Virus record (IMG/VR): IMGVR_UViG_3300011114_000087
Location: 1 to 22,442 of that record
Length of the DNA: 22,442 bases
From: a virus
Strand: one strand, 5' to 3'
Shown: piece by piece, positions 13,477 to 22,442 of the stretch
Position numbering within the stretch: position 1 is the first letter of the stretch
Layout: every line of letters begins with the position of its first letter
Made by a program: the position numbers and the translations under genes
The notes under the pieces: generated by a model
The model's database searches: none
The model's input: the letters and a program-made list of their open reading frames with translations, nothing else
What the model was told of the DNA's origin: nothing

Positions 13477-16009
13477 AAGGAACTCCTTGGTTTGGTGGAT
13501 TGACAGACTTGTCTTGCTCGAACTTGAGCTTGGCCGCATCCCGTGTTAAGCGGGCTGTCTCGATGCGTTCTTTGGTCTCTTGGTCGCCCTTGGCGATGGC
13601 AAGGCGCAGTTGCAGTTCTTCCATGTCGTACTGCTGTTTCTGCTGAAGTTCTTGCATGTCCATCTCGATGCGGGATTGAAGCTCCTGCCCCTTGAGGTTC
13701 ATCTCTGCTTGGTCGCGTTTGGTGCGGCGTTGGGTCTCGGCCATGCTGGTGTCCAACAAGACCTTGGTCTCTGCCGACATCTGTGGCTGTGGCTGGAACT
13801 GCTGCAACTGCTGCTGCATCTGCTGGATGGCAGGCATGACCTTCTGCAACGCCTCGTCGCTGTCCATGCGCACATGCTGGGACACGGCGGAGAAGAGCTT
13901 GTCCACCTTGGCAGGGTTCTTGACCATGTCGTAGTTTTGCGTCTTGTTGTCCATCGACATGTCCACATAGCCGTTCATGCGGTTCAAGTACCACAAGACC
14001 AAGTGCTGCTTGATGTGTTCCATCGCCTTGGGCAGGTAGACGGGCGCAATCGCGGGGTTTCCGCCCAGCACTGGGTTGTTGGCGAAGTCCAAAATGACTT
14101 GGATGTGGGCAAGGTGGTCTTGCTCGATGTAGGCGTAGGCCGCTTGGCCCAAAGCCATTGCCACGTTCTCGTTGGCGGCGTCCAGCTTGGCAGGCGCGGG
14201 CACATCGACCATGAGTTCGTTGACTCCGGGCACCTTTATCTGCTTCAAGAAGCGCTCCAGCACGACTTTTTGGTTGAATTGGGCGGGATACTTCTCCATC
14301 AGCGACATAACGGCCTGTGTCTGGGCCATGCGCTGCGTCTCAGAGAAGATGTGCGGGTCGGAGACGGGAATAACGTCCGTGATGCGGGCGAAATCCTCTT
14401 TGGTGATGTCCAAATCCTCCACAACCTCGCCACGGCGCATGTCATCCAAGTACCAGCGGTTGATTCGGCTCAAAACACGCAGCACACGGCCCTGAGACTC
14501 GTGCAAACGGGCGTGAATGGCCGAGAAAACGGCTGCACCCTGCTCAATCAGCGCCTGAGTGGTGCCGACAGGGGTGTTTGCGTTGACATCGGCAATCTTT
14601 TCCTCTGCCGTGGTCACCACGCCCTTGGCGGCGTTGGTCAACCAGCCCAAAAGCTCGAACAAAACCTGCGATGGCGGGTTGAAAGGCATGGGCATAGCCA
14701 GTTTGCGGACATCATCCACCCCCGGCGCACCCTCAATCTCCACCACTTGGGTGACTTCGACCTCTTGGGACTGCCCAGAAATCTTGCCGCCCTTGAGCTT
14801 CAGGAGCGTTGCAGCGTTGTTGATGTGGGCAGAGTCCAGCAAGGCCCGCAAAGCGCCTGTGAGGGCCGCAGAGAGGCCGCCAATTAGCTGCGGCAGGCCA
14901 ACAGCGACGGCTCCACGCCACGGAATGAACTTGAACTCGACAATCCAGTCCAATTTGGTCAGCGTTTCGTCGCCTTCTTCCCAGTTCCGGTATAGGCCGA
15001 TGACCTCGTTGGACAGGTCATCAATCATCAAGATGTACGGCGCTGACTCACCCTTGGAAATTCCGTCCTCTTCCAGTTCCAAATGCGTGTAGATGTGGTA
15101 GACGGTGCGCATTCCGTCTTCGTTGTCGTTCTCCGACTTGCCTTCGACCTTGTTGGTCGCTTTTTGGGCAAGCGAAAGCTCCGGGTTCATGGTCGCCCGG
15201 ATGTAGCTGGTGTCGCGGTACAGCCCAGAAGCCACGCGGCTCTTGTATTTGGCCTCCGAGATGATGTCCACCTCGGTCACACGCTCCGCGCCGTAGAAGT
15301 TGCTGGCCGAATACGGCAGGATGACGTTGTCTATAGGTAGAAATTCAGCACATGGTCGCTTCTTTTTCTCGTCGTACCAGAGCTTCATGTACTGGGTGCC
15401 GCCCAGTGGTAGCTGGGTCAGCATCTGCTCCTGCTCGTCGCGGAACTCTTCAATCTGCTCGGTCAACTGCCAGTTCATAAAGTCGCGCTTGCGCTCTGCA
15501 ATCTCGACCTTGTCGTCGTCCACGTCGCCCAAAATCTTGGTGCGGGTCGGGCCGTCAGGCGGGAACATCTCCTTGATGGCGCGGGAGGCGAAGTCGATGC
15601 AGGCTTCGGCCATCACAGGATGCACCACCTTGCTTGCGCCGTTGAAGTTTGCGCCGCCGGGGGCGTCCTTGCCCATGCCCGTGCGCTTGATGCCCTCCTC
15701 GTACTGCTTGTCGCGGTCTTTGCGGGCTTCCTTGTCCTTCTCGACCAGTTCGATGAACTTCAGCGGGAGCTTGTCAAGGTCATACGGGTCAAACGAGTCG
15801 GCCAAGTTCTGATAGAACTCCTCGTCCTCCATCGGGCCTTTGTCGCCAGTGTGGACAATGACCGAGCCGTCGGGCAGTTCCTCAATGGTCGAGTCGTCCA
15901 ACTCAGCCATCTCAGGCATGTCCACCTCTACGCCTTCGCCTTCTGCGTCAGGCGGCTCACCGCCGATGAAGCGCTGGAACTCTGGGTCAATTGGAAACTG
16001 TGTTGCCAT
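13463..16009 (-). CDS. Portal protein (large, P22/podovirus type)
   Basis: This 848-residue protein has the length and layout of large podovirus portals, which form the dodecameric ring for DNA entry. The N-terminal arm is acidic (1-60). The wing and clip region includes NFNGASKVVHPVMAEACIDF (about 119-138), ASRAIKEMFPPDGPTRTKIL, QEQMLTQLPLGGTQYMKLWY and PIDNVILPYSA. A core with FIPWRGAVAVGLPQLIGGLS, ALRALLDSAHINNAATLLKL and the NANTPVGTTQALIEQG block follows, then NRWYLDD. The C-terminal 130 residues are a Gln/Glu/Met-rich coiled coil (PAIQQMQQQLQQFQPQPQ and on), like the long barrel helices of P22-type portals. The start has AAGG 9 bases upstream and overlaps the giant protein's end by 23 bases. 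Confidence 0.9.
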   Translation of the reverse strand: MATQFPIDPEFQRFIGGEPPDAEGEGVEVDMPEMAELDDSTIEELPDGSVIVHTGDKGPMEDEEFYQNLADSFDPYDLDKLPLKFIELVEKDKEARKDRDKQYEEGIKRTGMGKDAPGGANFNGASKVVHPVMAEACIDFASRAIKEMFPPDGPTRTKILGDVDDDKVEIAERKRDFMNWQLTEQIEEFRDEQEQMLTQLPLGGTQYMKLWYDEKKKRPCAEFLPIDNVILPYSASNFYGAERVTEVDIISEAKYKSRVASGLYRDTSYIRATMNPELSLAQKATNKVEGKSENDNEDGMRTVYHIYTHLELEEDGISKGESAPYILMIDDLSNEVIGLYRNWEEGDETLTKLDWIVEFKFIPWRGAVAVGLPQLIGGLSAALTGALRALLDSAHINNAATLLKLKGGKISGQSQEVEVTQVVEIEGAPGVDDVRKLAMPMPFNPPSQVLFELLGWLTNAAKGVVTTAEEKIADVNANTPVGTTQALIEQGAAVFSAIHARLHESQGRVLRVLSRINRWYLDDMRRGEVVEDLDITKEDFARITDVIPVSDPHIFSETQRMAQTQAVMSLMEKYPAQFNQKVVLERFLKQIKVPGVNELMVDVPAPAKLDAANENVAMALGQAAYAYIEQDHLAHIQVILDFANNPVLGGNPAIAPVYLPKAMEHIKQHLVLWYLNRMNGYVDMSMDNKTQNYDMVKNPAKVDKLFSAVSQHVRMDSDEALQKVMPAIQQMQQQLQQFQPQPQMSAETKVLLDTSMAETQRRTKRDQAEMNLKGQELQSRIEMDMQELQQKQQYDMEELQLRLAIAKGDQETKERIETARLTRDAAKLKFEQDKSVNPPNQGVPYGYQ

Positions 16010-19000
16010 GTCGTTTTACCTTTTTAATTTGGGCGAGTCCGCCTTCTTTGCGACCCTTCTTCTGAAGCCCAGTCAAATACTTGTCGCTCACAAATTGGCT
16101 TGGCACAGCGCGTGACATTGCCCAAGCATTGATTGGTTCATTTGGCTTGATGCCCCGTGCTTGTATCCAATCAGGTGCTGCATCACGGAATGGAGTGAGT
16201 TCGTACCGCATTCCAAGGTCATTGCCAGTCACTTGGTAAGGAAATGCCTCGTTCAAGTCGGGGCGGTGGATGATGCCATTGTCCATCACAAACAGGTTTG
16301 GGCCTACATCATTTGTGTTTGCGCCCATCATTGCAGGGTCAGTCTCGCGCTGGAGGATGGCTTCAATGTTGGCGGCGTCTTGCCACTTTACGCCGGGGTT
16401 AGCCGCCTTGAACTCTTTACTAATCATGGGCTTCTTGACGCCAATGCCCATCAATGCGTCACTGATTGCTGCTCTGCGGTCAAACGTGGTCGCAAAGTCA
16501 AACGCTTTGGGGTCGGTAATGTCAAAGTCGCTGGGAAACAACGGCTTGCCATTTTTGCTCAAGGAGCCACGGATGCGGTCATTGATGAACTCAATTTGTT
16601 TGGGGTGTACGGCACCGCTCAAATTGGCAGATTGCAGTTGGCCCAAGGCATCCTTGACCACCACGGTGTTGGATTTGTGCTGGGTGGGTGAACCTGCGTA
16701 GGTTGTCCAGATTGTGTTTTCAGGGTCGTTCTGATTTATTTTCTTTTCGGTAATCCCCTTGCTACCAAACCCCCAGACGGTGTTGGCTTCTTTGTGGGGC
16801 AACGAGTAGTGCTGAAGCCCAGCAAACCCTGCGCCACCACGGTTAGGGCCAAACACCCGTGAGCGGTCAGTCTCGGTGAAGTTGAGCGTCTTGCCCTCGG
16901 CTCCAACATTGCCCAGAGCCTCGGACATCTTCATAGTTGGCGGAGCAAGCGGGTCAGCGTAGTGGACACCGGGCAGGTACGGAGCAACTTCCGCAGCTTT
17001 CTTTGCGGCCTTTGCAGCTTCCGCTACTTTCCGCGCCTTGAGTGCTGCACCACCAATGCCCATGTGAACTTCGCCGCCACGTTGGTACATGGGCAGGCCG
17101 TTGTTCAGGATGTCTTCCCGCATCTCGGGGGTGATGTCGAAGCTGTGCAGCTTGGTGGCGTGTTCTGCCCTGACCCTGTCAGCAAAGGCTTGATTGATAG
17201 CGTTGCGTTGCTCCACAGGAAGAGCGGAAATGGCTTGGATGTCACTCACTCCGTACATCTCTTGCGCAAGGCGCTGCACATCCGCCAGCGTTGGCGTGGT
17301 CTTGGAGTACGGCACATCGCCTTCAATCGCATGTTCGCCAACCCGCACGCCGTACTTCTTGCCAATGTCGTTCAAGTAGCTGGGTACCATCTTGTCGTAA
17401 AAGCCAGCCATGCCTTCGCCTCCTACTTGAAGGTCAAGGCCGCTCAATTGCTTGTAGCTGTGAGAGGTGGGTTGCTCCATCAGCTTCTTTGCCGTTTCCT
17501 TGCCAACATAATCAGCGATATTGTCTGATGTCACGTTGTCTGCAATTTTTCTGTAATCGCCAGTTTCTTTTTCTTTGGCGTACAGACGGCCAGTGTCTGT
17601 ATTCCATTCCACCGTGTCAATTTGTTGAGACAAGTCAAACCGCTTGGCTTGCTCGGCTCCGGGCGTAATCAGTAGCTGGTCATAGCCGCCTTCTGCTGCG
17701 TCCATGAGCGCTTGCTTGAGGGCGTGTTCGTGCCAGTTCTTTTTGAATGGGGCGTCGGGCATACCAACTGGTTGAGGCAACCGACCCATATTGCCTTTCA
17801 TCGCGTTCTCCGCGCTTTCAGCAGTCAAGAATGCACTCATTCTTTCGCCATCAAGATATGGCTCAAACGTATTTCCGCTGGCGTCTTTAACGCGATACAT
17901 GCCGTTCACGTCTTGCTCAATCGTGTAGGGCTTGTCAAACATATTGACGTAACCCTTATCTCGCCCTTTCTGGTGCCAGTCGGATTGAATCTCTTCGATG
18001 TGCAATGCCCGCTTCTGCGCAGGCGACATGTCAATGTCCATATTGCGGAAGTCCTTGGCATGTGCAAACTGCGCAGCTTCCAGCGGACTGATGACACCTT
18101 GGCGAATCATCATTTCAGGCGCACCGCTGCCAAGGTTCTCTACCTTGGTGCCCATCGCGTCAGCCATGCGTTGGCCGATGGCATCAATTTGTGCGCTGTT
18201 GTACGTCGGCGTGACCCTGTCTGTCTGGCGCATGTGGTACAGGATGTTGGGGTCATCCCAGTGGCTTGCCGTAAACGCCGTGCCCTTTGGGTTTTCGTAC
18301 TGGTACAGGCTCTCGCGGTAGTTCTCAGCACCGGGCATTTTGTATTTGCTGTACTTTGTGCCGCTCTCTTCAGACAACTCATCCTTTGCCCGCTCGTAAT
18401 ACTTGTCGTAGTCGTGGTCGTAGGAATAATTAAAGGCGTCTTCGTAGGTTATATCGCCATTACGGTCTACAAAATCACCAACATCATCGGCCATCATCTG
18501 CATGGCTTTTTTGTCAATTGCTTCATGCGTGAGGTTTTGCTCACCAAGCGTAATCTTTCTGACGCCGGGCGGCTTGTACTTCTCGTTCAGGTGCGAAACA
18601 AAATCCTGCTTGCTCATCTTGGGTAGCTGAGTCAGCGCGGGGTTCAGCACTGGGCCGTTCTTGCTGGGCACCATAATTCCACGGTCAACCAGTTCGGCTT
18701 TTTTGATGCCGCTGGTTTTGGCAAGCTCGTTGGCAAACTCCATGCCTGTGCCTGCGCCGCGTTTGGAGGCTTCCAAAGCCTTGTCCACAGCGGAGAACAT
18801 CTGAGCCTTTTTGGTTGTCTTCTGTGCTTTGCCAATTGCCTTAAGCAGACCACCGCCAGCCATGTGCGGCTCTTCAGCAATCATGTCCAGCAGGCGTTGC
18901 TTAGCGCTCTTCTCCTCAAAGAAAGATTTGACCTCGCCGCCTTCGGCCATGCCTTCTTCTGGCGGTTGAAGCTGGTTGAGCAACCAATCGTCATGTTCAG

Positions 19001-22000
19001 GCTCAGTCATGTATTGGCCCTCGACCTTGCGCAGCCCCGTGTTCCGTAAATCTCCAACGTCAGACCACTGACCACCCTTCACAAAGTCCTGCACGAACGG
19101 CAGGTAGTCTTCCTTGGGTGCGCGGTTCTGCTTGCCTTTGATTTGGACAATGCGGTCTGGCTGTGGCGCTACTCCAGCTTCCTTGAGGGCTTGAGCGGTA
19201 TGCTCGTCCGTCAACTCTTCAACGTCAGGGTTGCGCTGACGCCATTGCCTCACATACTCACGGTACTGGGCTTTTTCTTGAGGACTCAAGCGAGTAAATG
19301 CTTCTCCACTTACGGGGTAAGGATTTTGGTTTGGCTCAACCTCCACCGTTACATGCGGCTCACCCTTGGCGTCACGCAGGCTGAAAATGCGGCTGCGGCC
19401 TTCCAGCACATCAGGGCAATAGCCACCAACGCAGTGGCCCATCGTGTCGCCTTCATACTTGAGGGCTTCAGCCAATTGGCTTTCAGGATACCTTTCAATG
19501 TAGTCTTCTGGTGTCAAACCTTTTTGCTTGGCCTCTTCAGTCAACCGAGCAATCATTTGTTTGCGTTCTTCAAGAGGCAAAGAGTTGTAATCTGGAGCCT
19601 TCAACTCAATCCACTTGTAGCCCTTGTCGGAATAGTCTTTGTGAACAGGCATACCCTCGGTGACCTTGGCCTGCGTCTCACGCATCTTCTTTGCCATCTC
19701 TTGGTCAAACTCGTAGGTGCGGCGCACTGCCTGCTCCATGCTGATTTTGTTCAGTTGCTCGGGACGGATGCGGCCAGCGGCAAGGTCTTGGTTCAAGACA
19801 TCGACGATGTGGTCAAAGCCGAGGCCGCGTGCAAAAGAATCAGCGTCTGCTGCATGGAAGACAGGAGTGTCTGGGTCAAGTTTGGTAAGCCACGGGTCAG
19901 TGTTTACGGCTGAACTGAATCCGCGCCGAATTTCTGATTCTGTCAATGGCTTGGTATATTCTTTTGCGGGAGCAACATTGAGCCTATAGTCTGTTGCGGT
20001 CTCCCATCCTTTTGCTGCGTTTGATTTACCAACGCCAAGCGGCGCTTGTCCAGCATTCATGCGCAATACGGCAAGAGACTCTGGAACGCTTCGGTTGGGA
20101 ATATCAAGTTCAGGCATATGTGATATGCCTTCTTCTGCCAACTTGCGCACCGGGTCACCGGGTGTTGCCATTTGCTTCTTGACGTAATTGGTCAAATTGC
20201 GGTCAATCCAGTCGTTTATGGCTGACCCTTGTTTAACCTCAGTTATGCTTTCATTCACAAAATCTTGTAAATTAGGCGATAACCTACTCATTGCTTCTGG
20301 AGTGTATTTATTAGTTAATTCATTCAGCACTTCGGATGGTTCGCTACCTACGGCGGTTTTCTTGCGCAGCGGCTTCATTGCCTGCTCAACACTGCCACTC
20401 AGCCAGTTGCCACCCGGTTCTTTGATGACACTGGTCTTTGCGGCAGGCACATCAAACTTGCGGGTGCCGCTGCGGATTACTGGCGTAGCAATGTCCGTGA
20501 AGGTCTGCATGGCGGTCTCAGCATCCTTCACCGCCTTAGCCGTCTTCTGGGCCTTGCTGATGGCTTTGAGCAGGCCACCGCCAGCCATGTGAACTTCACC
20601 GCCTTTTTTGCGGCGCTGCACCGGGGTCTTGTTGAACATGATTGCCATTGGCTTGGACGCTTTGGGGTTTGCCATGCCTTCGTAGCCGTACTCACGGACG
20701 AGGCGCTCAATGTCGTTGGCGTCCTGCGTGGGGTAGGTGATACCTTGGTTGTACTTGGCGGTGTAGGGTGTGCGGTTGGACTCACGAGCCAGCACGTTGA
20801 AGTTCAGCGGGTCTTGCGTGATGTCGTACAGGTTTGACGACTCGCCACGGTAGCGGTTGACGCCAAGCCCCGGCTCCGGTAGGACTGATCCTGGTTCGCC
20901 CATGTAGAAGTAGGAACGGTCACGCACGGCACCGGGGTAGTTCATCAGGCGCTCGGCCTCGGCACCCTTGATGCCCGTGCCGTACATCCGGGGGTCGGTA
21001 AAAGTCAGACCCGGCTCGTTGCTGAAGTGAGTTAGGGGCGATTGAATAGAAGTTCCCGGCATTGGCTTGTTTGCGGCAGCAAGGTATTCAGGGATTCCCC
21101 CAGCAAACTGGGGATTCATAAACTCAGGGGGCAGTAGCACGGCCCTGTTGGGAGCAAACTCCAACCCGGAATACGCTTGACGCTTTAGCTCCGCAATTTT
21201 ATTTACAAGAGCTTTGTCACCGCGCCTTCTTGCCTCGTTTCCTAAGCGCTCATATTCCGATATGGTCTGCTTGAGCTTGGCGTTCAGCGGACTGTAGTTC
21301 ACCACCGAATTTTGCCCACGGGTCTCAGCCGTCATAGCCATCCGCGCAAGTGGAGAGTACATCTGCTGGTGGACAGCCCATGCCATCTCTTCGCCCTTGG
21401 GGCCAAACTCGTTGCCGTAAATGGCGTGACCCAAAAGATCATGGACGGCCCGGAACTTCTCGTTCTCATTGAGGCCGCTTTGCGGATCGACGTTGTGCAA
21501 GAAGTCGTGTTTGTCGCCACCTTGATAAACGTACAGGTGCTTGTTTCCATGCACATCAGAAGCCATGTCTTTGGCCCCGTTGTAGTTGCCTTCGCCAGCG
21601 CGGTGGTACGAGAAGTTGTACGGCAGTCTCTTGAATTGGTCGTCAGTCTCCTTTGCCATCTGACGGTAAGCCTTCTCCATCAGGTCGTCGTAGTTCTTTG
21701 CGCCAATCCTCTCCATCAACTCAGGCATCTCCCGGCCATAAGCCCCAAAGATTGCAGACTTGTATTCGGGCGATCCTTGGACGGCTAAATCAAAAATGCG
21801 GGCAATGCCTGACTGTTTTGCCAACGAGCTACTGGGAACCTGCGGGACTCCAAAATCCGTTCCTTGAGTGTCTCGCGTGTACTTCTTTGCAATGTTCAGC
21901 GGCTCGTTCGCAACTGGGTCAGCAATTATTCGACCCACCTCTTCTGACGATAGGAATTTCGGAACTTCGCGTCCAGCTTGTTCTGCTCCTCCTCCGTCAA

Positions 22001-22442
22001 GGGCGGAGCCTCGTAGCCCATCCGCTTCTTTAATTCCGCGAGTTGTTGCCTTACTCGTGTCAAGTGCTGTTGGGCTGACTCGGAAGAACGGGCCTTCTTG
22101 TTTTGTTGCATAAGTAGCTCCTGTTTCTAAGGGCGTAATTTTACTTGGAGTTAAAGCCTGTGTTGCTTTCTTTGCAGCACCAGCAGCCGCACTGCCAGCC
22201 TTGACGCCACCCTTGATAGCACCATACCCAAGAGCGGCCACACCAGCGGCGTCCAGCAGGTCAAGCGGGTCAGGCATCTGGCCGTAGCCAATGCTCTCTG
22301 CCACGTTGCTCATTCCAGCAAATGGCGTGAAGTCGGACACCTTGAAAACTTCCATCAAGTCCTTGGCTGGAATCTTGCCCATCTCGATGCCAGCCTGCTT
22401 GTACACAGGCGTGCCCTGCTCTGACATGTACTCAGGCATGAA
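15987..22442 (-). CDS. Giant multi-domain polyvalent protein (5' end outside window)
   Basis: At least 2150 residues; residue numbers count from the Met at 22439, but the frame is open to the window edge and the first residues look internal, so the N-terminus is missing. An Ala/Gly-rich segment (60-95) may touch membrane. Modules, called by eye: HDxxGH type (about 210-440; HDLLGH 333-338, ETRGQN 372-377); ADP-ribosyltransferase-like (468-607; LTHFSNEPGLTFTDPRMYG, YFYMGEPG, SSNLYDI); PcfJ-like (985-1110; GHCVGGY, IFSLRD, IVQIKGKQNRAP); phage EEIQSDW/GGEGM module (1370-1786; IEEIQSDWHQKGRDKGY, GGEGMAGFYDK, FDITPEMRE); and a last conserved module (1850-2120; GGAGFAGLQHYSLP, TQHKSNTVVVKD). Gly-rich linkers with GGEVHM or HMAGGG separate them. 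This architecture matches phage 'polyvalent' proteins, thought to enter the host with DNA; that role is inferred. The stop overlaps the portal start. Confidence 0.85.
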   Translation of the reverse strand, partial: FMPEYMSEQGTPVYKQAGIEMGKIPAKDLMEVFKVSDFTPFAGMSNVAESIGYGQMPDPLDLLDAAGVAALGYGAIKGGVKAGSAAAGAAKKATQALTPSKITPLETGATYATKQEGPFFRVSPTALDTSKATTRGIKEADGLRGSALDGGGAEQAGREVPKFLSSEEVGRIIADPVANEPLNIAKKYTRDTQGTDFGVPQVPSSSLAKQSGIARIFDLAVQGSPEYKSAIFGAYGREMPELMERIGAKNYDDLMEKAYRQMAKETDDQFKRLPYNFSYHRAGEGNYNGAKDMASDVHGNKHLYVYQGGDKHDFLHNVDPQSGLNENEKFRAVHDLLGHAIYGNEFGPKGEEMAWAVHQQMYSPLARMAMTAETRGQNSVVNYSPLNAKLKQTISEYERLGNEARRRGDKALVNKIAELKRQAYSGLEFAPNRAVLLPPEFMNPQFAGGIPEYLAAANKPMPGTSIQSPLTHFSNEPGLTFTDPRMYGTGIKGAEAERLMNYPGAVRDRSYFYMGEPGSVLPEPGLGVNRYRGESSNLYDITQDPLNFNVLARESNRTPYTAKYNQGITYPTQDANDIERLVREYGYEGMANPKASKPMAIMFNKTPVQRRKKGGEVHMAGGGLLKAISKAQKTAKAVKDAETAMQTFTDIATPVIRSGTRKFDVPAAKTSVIKEPGGNWLSGSVEQAMKPLRKKTAVGSEPSEVLNELTNKYTPEAMSRLSPNLQDFVNESITEVKQGSAINDWIDRNLTNYVKKQMATPGDPVRKLAEEGISHMPELDIPNRSVPESLAVLRMNAGQAPLGVGKSNAAKGWETATDYRLNVAPAKEYTKPLTESEIRRGFSSAVNTDPWLTKLDPDTPVFHAADADSFARGLGFDHIVDVLNQDLAAGRIRPEQLNKISMEQAVRRTYEFDQEMAKKMRETQAKVTEGMPVHKDYSDKGYKWIELKAPDYNSLPLEERKQMIARLTEEAKQKGLTPEDYIERYPESQLAEALKYEGDTMGHCVGGYCPDVLEGRSRIFSLRDAKGEPHVTVEVEPNQNPYPVSGEAFTRLSPQEKAQYREYVRQWRQRNPDVEELTDEHTAQALKEAGVAPQPDRIVQIKGKQNRAPKEDYLPFVQDFVKGGQWSDVGDLRNTGLRKVEGQYMTEPEHDDWLLNQLQPPEEGMAEGGEVKSFFEEKSAKQRLLDMIAEEPHMAGGGLLKAIGKAQKTTKKAQMFSAVDKALEASKRGAGTGMEFANELAKTSGIKKAELVDRGIMVPSKNGPVLNPALTQLPKMSKQDFVSHLNEKYKPPGVRKITLGEQNLTHEAIDKKAMQMMADDVGDFVDRNGDITYEDAFNYSYDHDYDKYYERAKDELSEESGTKYSKYKMPGAENYRESLYQYENPKGTAFTASHWDDPNILYHMRQTDRVTPTYNSAQIDAIGQRMADAMGTKVENLGSGAPEMMIRQGVISPLEAAQFAHAKDFRNMDIDMSPAQKRALHIEEIQSDWHQKGRDKGYVNMFDKPYTIEQDVNGMYRVKDASGNTFEPYLDGERMSAFLTAESAENAMKGNMGRLPQPVGMPDAPFKKNWHEHALKQALMDAAEGGYDQLLITPGAEQAKRFDLSQQIDTVEWNTDTGRLYAKEKETGDYRKIADNVTSDNIADYVGKETAKKLMEQPTSHSYKQLSGLDLQVGGEGMAGFYDKMVPSYLNDIGKKYGVRVGEHAIEGDVPYSKTTPTLADVQRLAQEMYGVSDIQAISALPVEQRNAINQAFADRVRAEHATKLHSFDITPEMREDILNNGLPMYQRGGEVHMGIGGAALKARKVAEAAKAAKKAAEVAPYLPGVHYADPLAPPTMKMSEALGNVGAEGKTLNFTETDRSRVFGPNRGGAGFAGLQHYSLPHKEANTVWGFGSKGITEKKINQNDPENTIWTTYAGSPTQHKSNTVVVKDALGQLQSANLSGAVHPKQIEFINDRIRGSLSKNGKPLFPSDFDITDPKAFDFATTFDRRAAISDALMGIGVKKPMISKEFKAANPGVKWQDAANIEAILQRETDPAMMGANTNDVGPNLFVMDNGIIHRPDLNEAFPYQVTGNDLGMRYELTPFRDAAPDWIQARGIKPNEPINAWAMSRAVPSQFVSDKYLTGLQKKGRKEGGLAQIKKVKRHGNTVSN
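16986..17081 (-). repeat. Inter-module linker 3 of the giant protein
   Basis: Residues 1787-1818 (RGGEVHMGIGGAALKARKVA followed by Ala/Lys repeats) resemble linkers 1 and 2 and separate the EEIQSDW module from the last module. The GGEVHM core is kept; the rest has drifted. Confidence 0.75.
18798..18950 (-). repeat. Inter-module linker 2 of the giant protein
   Basis: Residues 1164-1214 contain MAEGGEVKSFFEEK and HMAGGGLLKAIGKAQKTTKK, nearly the same as linker 1. It separates the PcfJ-like and EEIQSDW modules. Confidence 0.8.
20520..20609 (-). repeat. Inter-module linker 1 of the giant protein
   Basis: Residues 611-640 (KKGGEVHMAGGGLLKAISKA and a short Ala/Lys helix) separate the ADP-ribosyltransferase-like and PcfJ-like modules. 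On the plus strand 20575-20591 is an exact 17-base match to 18850-18866 in linker 2. Confidence 0.8.

Noticed and set aside
13580-14887. Long plus-strand open frame (435 codons) opposite the portal gene
   Set aside because: It is Leu/His/Val-rich, mirrors the portal reading frame, has no recognisable domain, and opposes the uniform gene direction.
17712-18626. Plus-strand open frame of about 300 codons opposite the giant protein
   Set aside because: The minus frame has clear conserved domain motifs throughout this stretch, so this is a shadow.
1-22442. Search by eye for tRNA genes, attachment sites and sigma70 promoters
   Set aside because: No convincing cloverleaf, direct repeat pair at an integrase, or -35/-10 pair was seen. 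The packed gene order leaves almost no non-coding space, and the promoter probably lies upstream of 22442.

Overview
The window looks like the late structural region of a tailed bacteriophage or prophage genome. Every supported gene lies on the minus strand, so transcription runs from right (22442) to left (1). Genes overlap or abut, mostly with good Shine-Dalgarno (SD) sequences, and no stretch longer than about 100 bases lacks a gene. A very large P22/podovirus-style portal, a head-tail adaptor-like protein, no visible tape measure and Gly/Ser/Thr-rich fibres suggest a short-tailed (podovirus-like) phage. Its small KGG-rich proteins resemble those of uncultured aquatic phages. Bacterial-type SD sequences imply a bacterial host; host and exact taxon cannot be read from the sequence. 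No tRNA, rRNA, CRISPR array, integrase, insertion sequence or terminase was found. Layout in the direction of transcription: (1) 22442-15987, a giant multi-module 'polyvalent' protein, open at its 5' end at the window edge, with a HDxxGH-type module, an ADP-ribosyltransferase-like module, a PcfJ-like module, a phage EEIQSDW/GGEGM module and another conserved module, joined by repeated Gly-rich linkers. (2) 16009-13463, the portal. (3) 13476-13124, two small proteins. (4) 13158-9707, the capsid assembly set: GroES-like co-chaperonin, scaffold-like protein, a conserved unknown, a decoration-like protein and the major capsid protein, closed by a strong hairpin. (5) 9626-5192, a beta-rich structural protein, a repeat-rich KGG protein, a hairpin that may be a terminator, a small virion-like protein, and four small basic proteins. 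Several of these share a C-terminal GG[K/R]...Cys signature and a terminal Trp. (6) 5188-1, the tail set: an adaptor with an inserted discoidin-like domain, a Cys4 protein, a long fibre and a second fibre (3' end outside the window), interrupted at two gene junctions by free-standing GIY-YIG homing endonucleases. How it works together: portal, co-chaperonin, scaffold, decoration and capsid proteins would build the head. The adaptor and fibres would complete the tail and recognise the host. The giant protein is a plausible injected or host-manipulating factor. The KGG/Cys proteins are the least understood part and share a Gly-Gly motif style with the giant protein's linkers.
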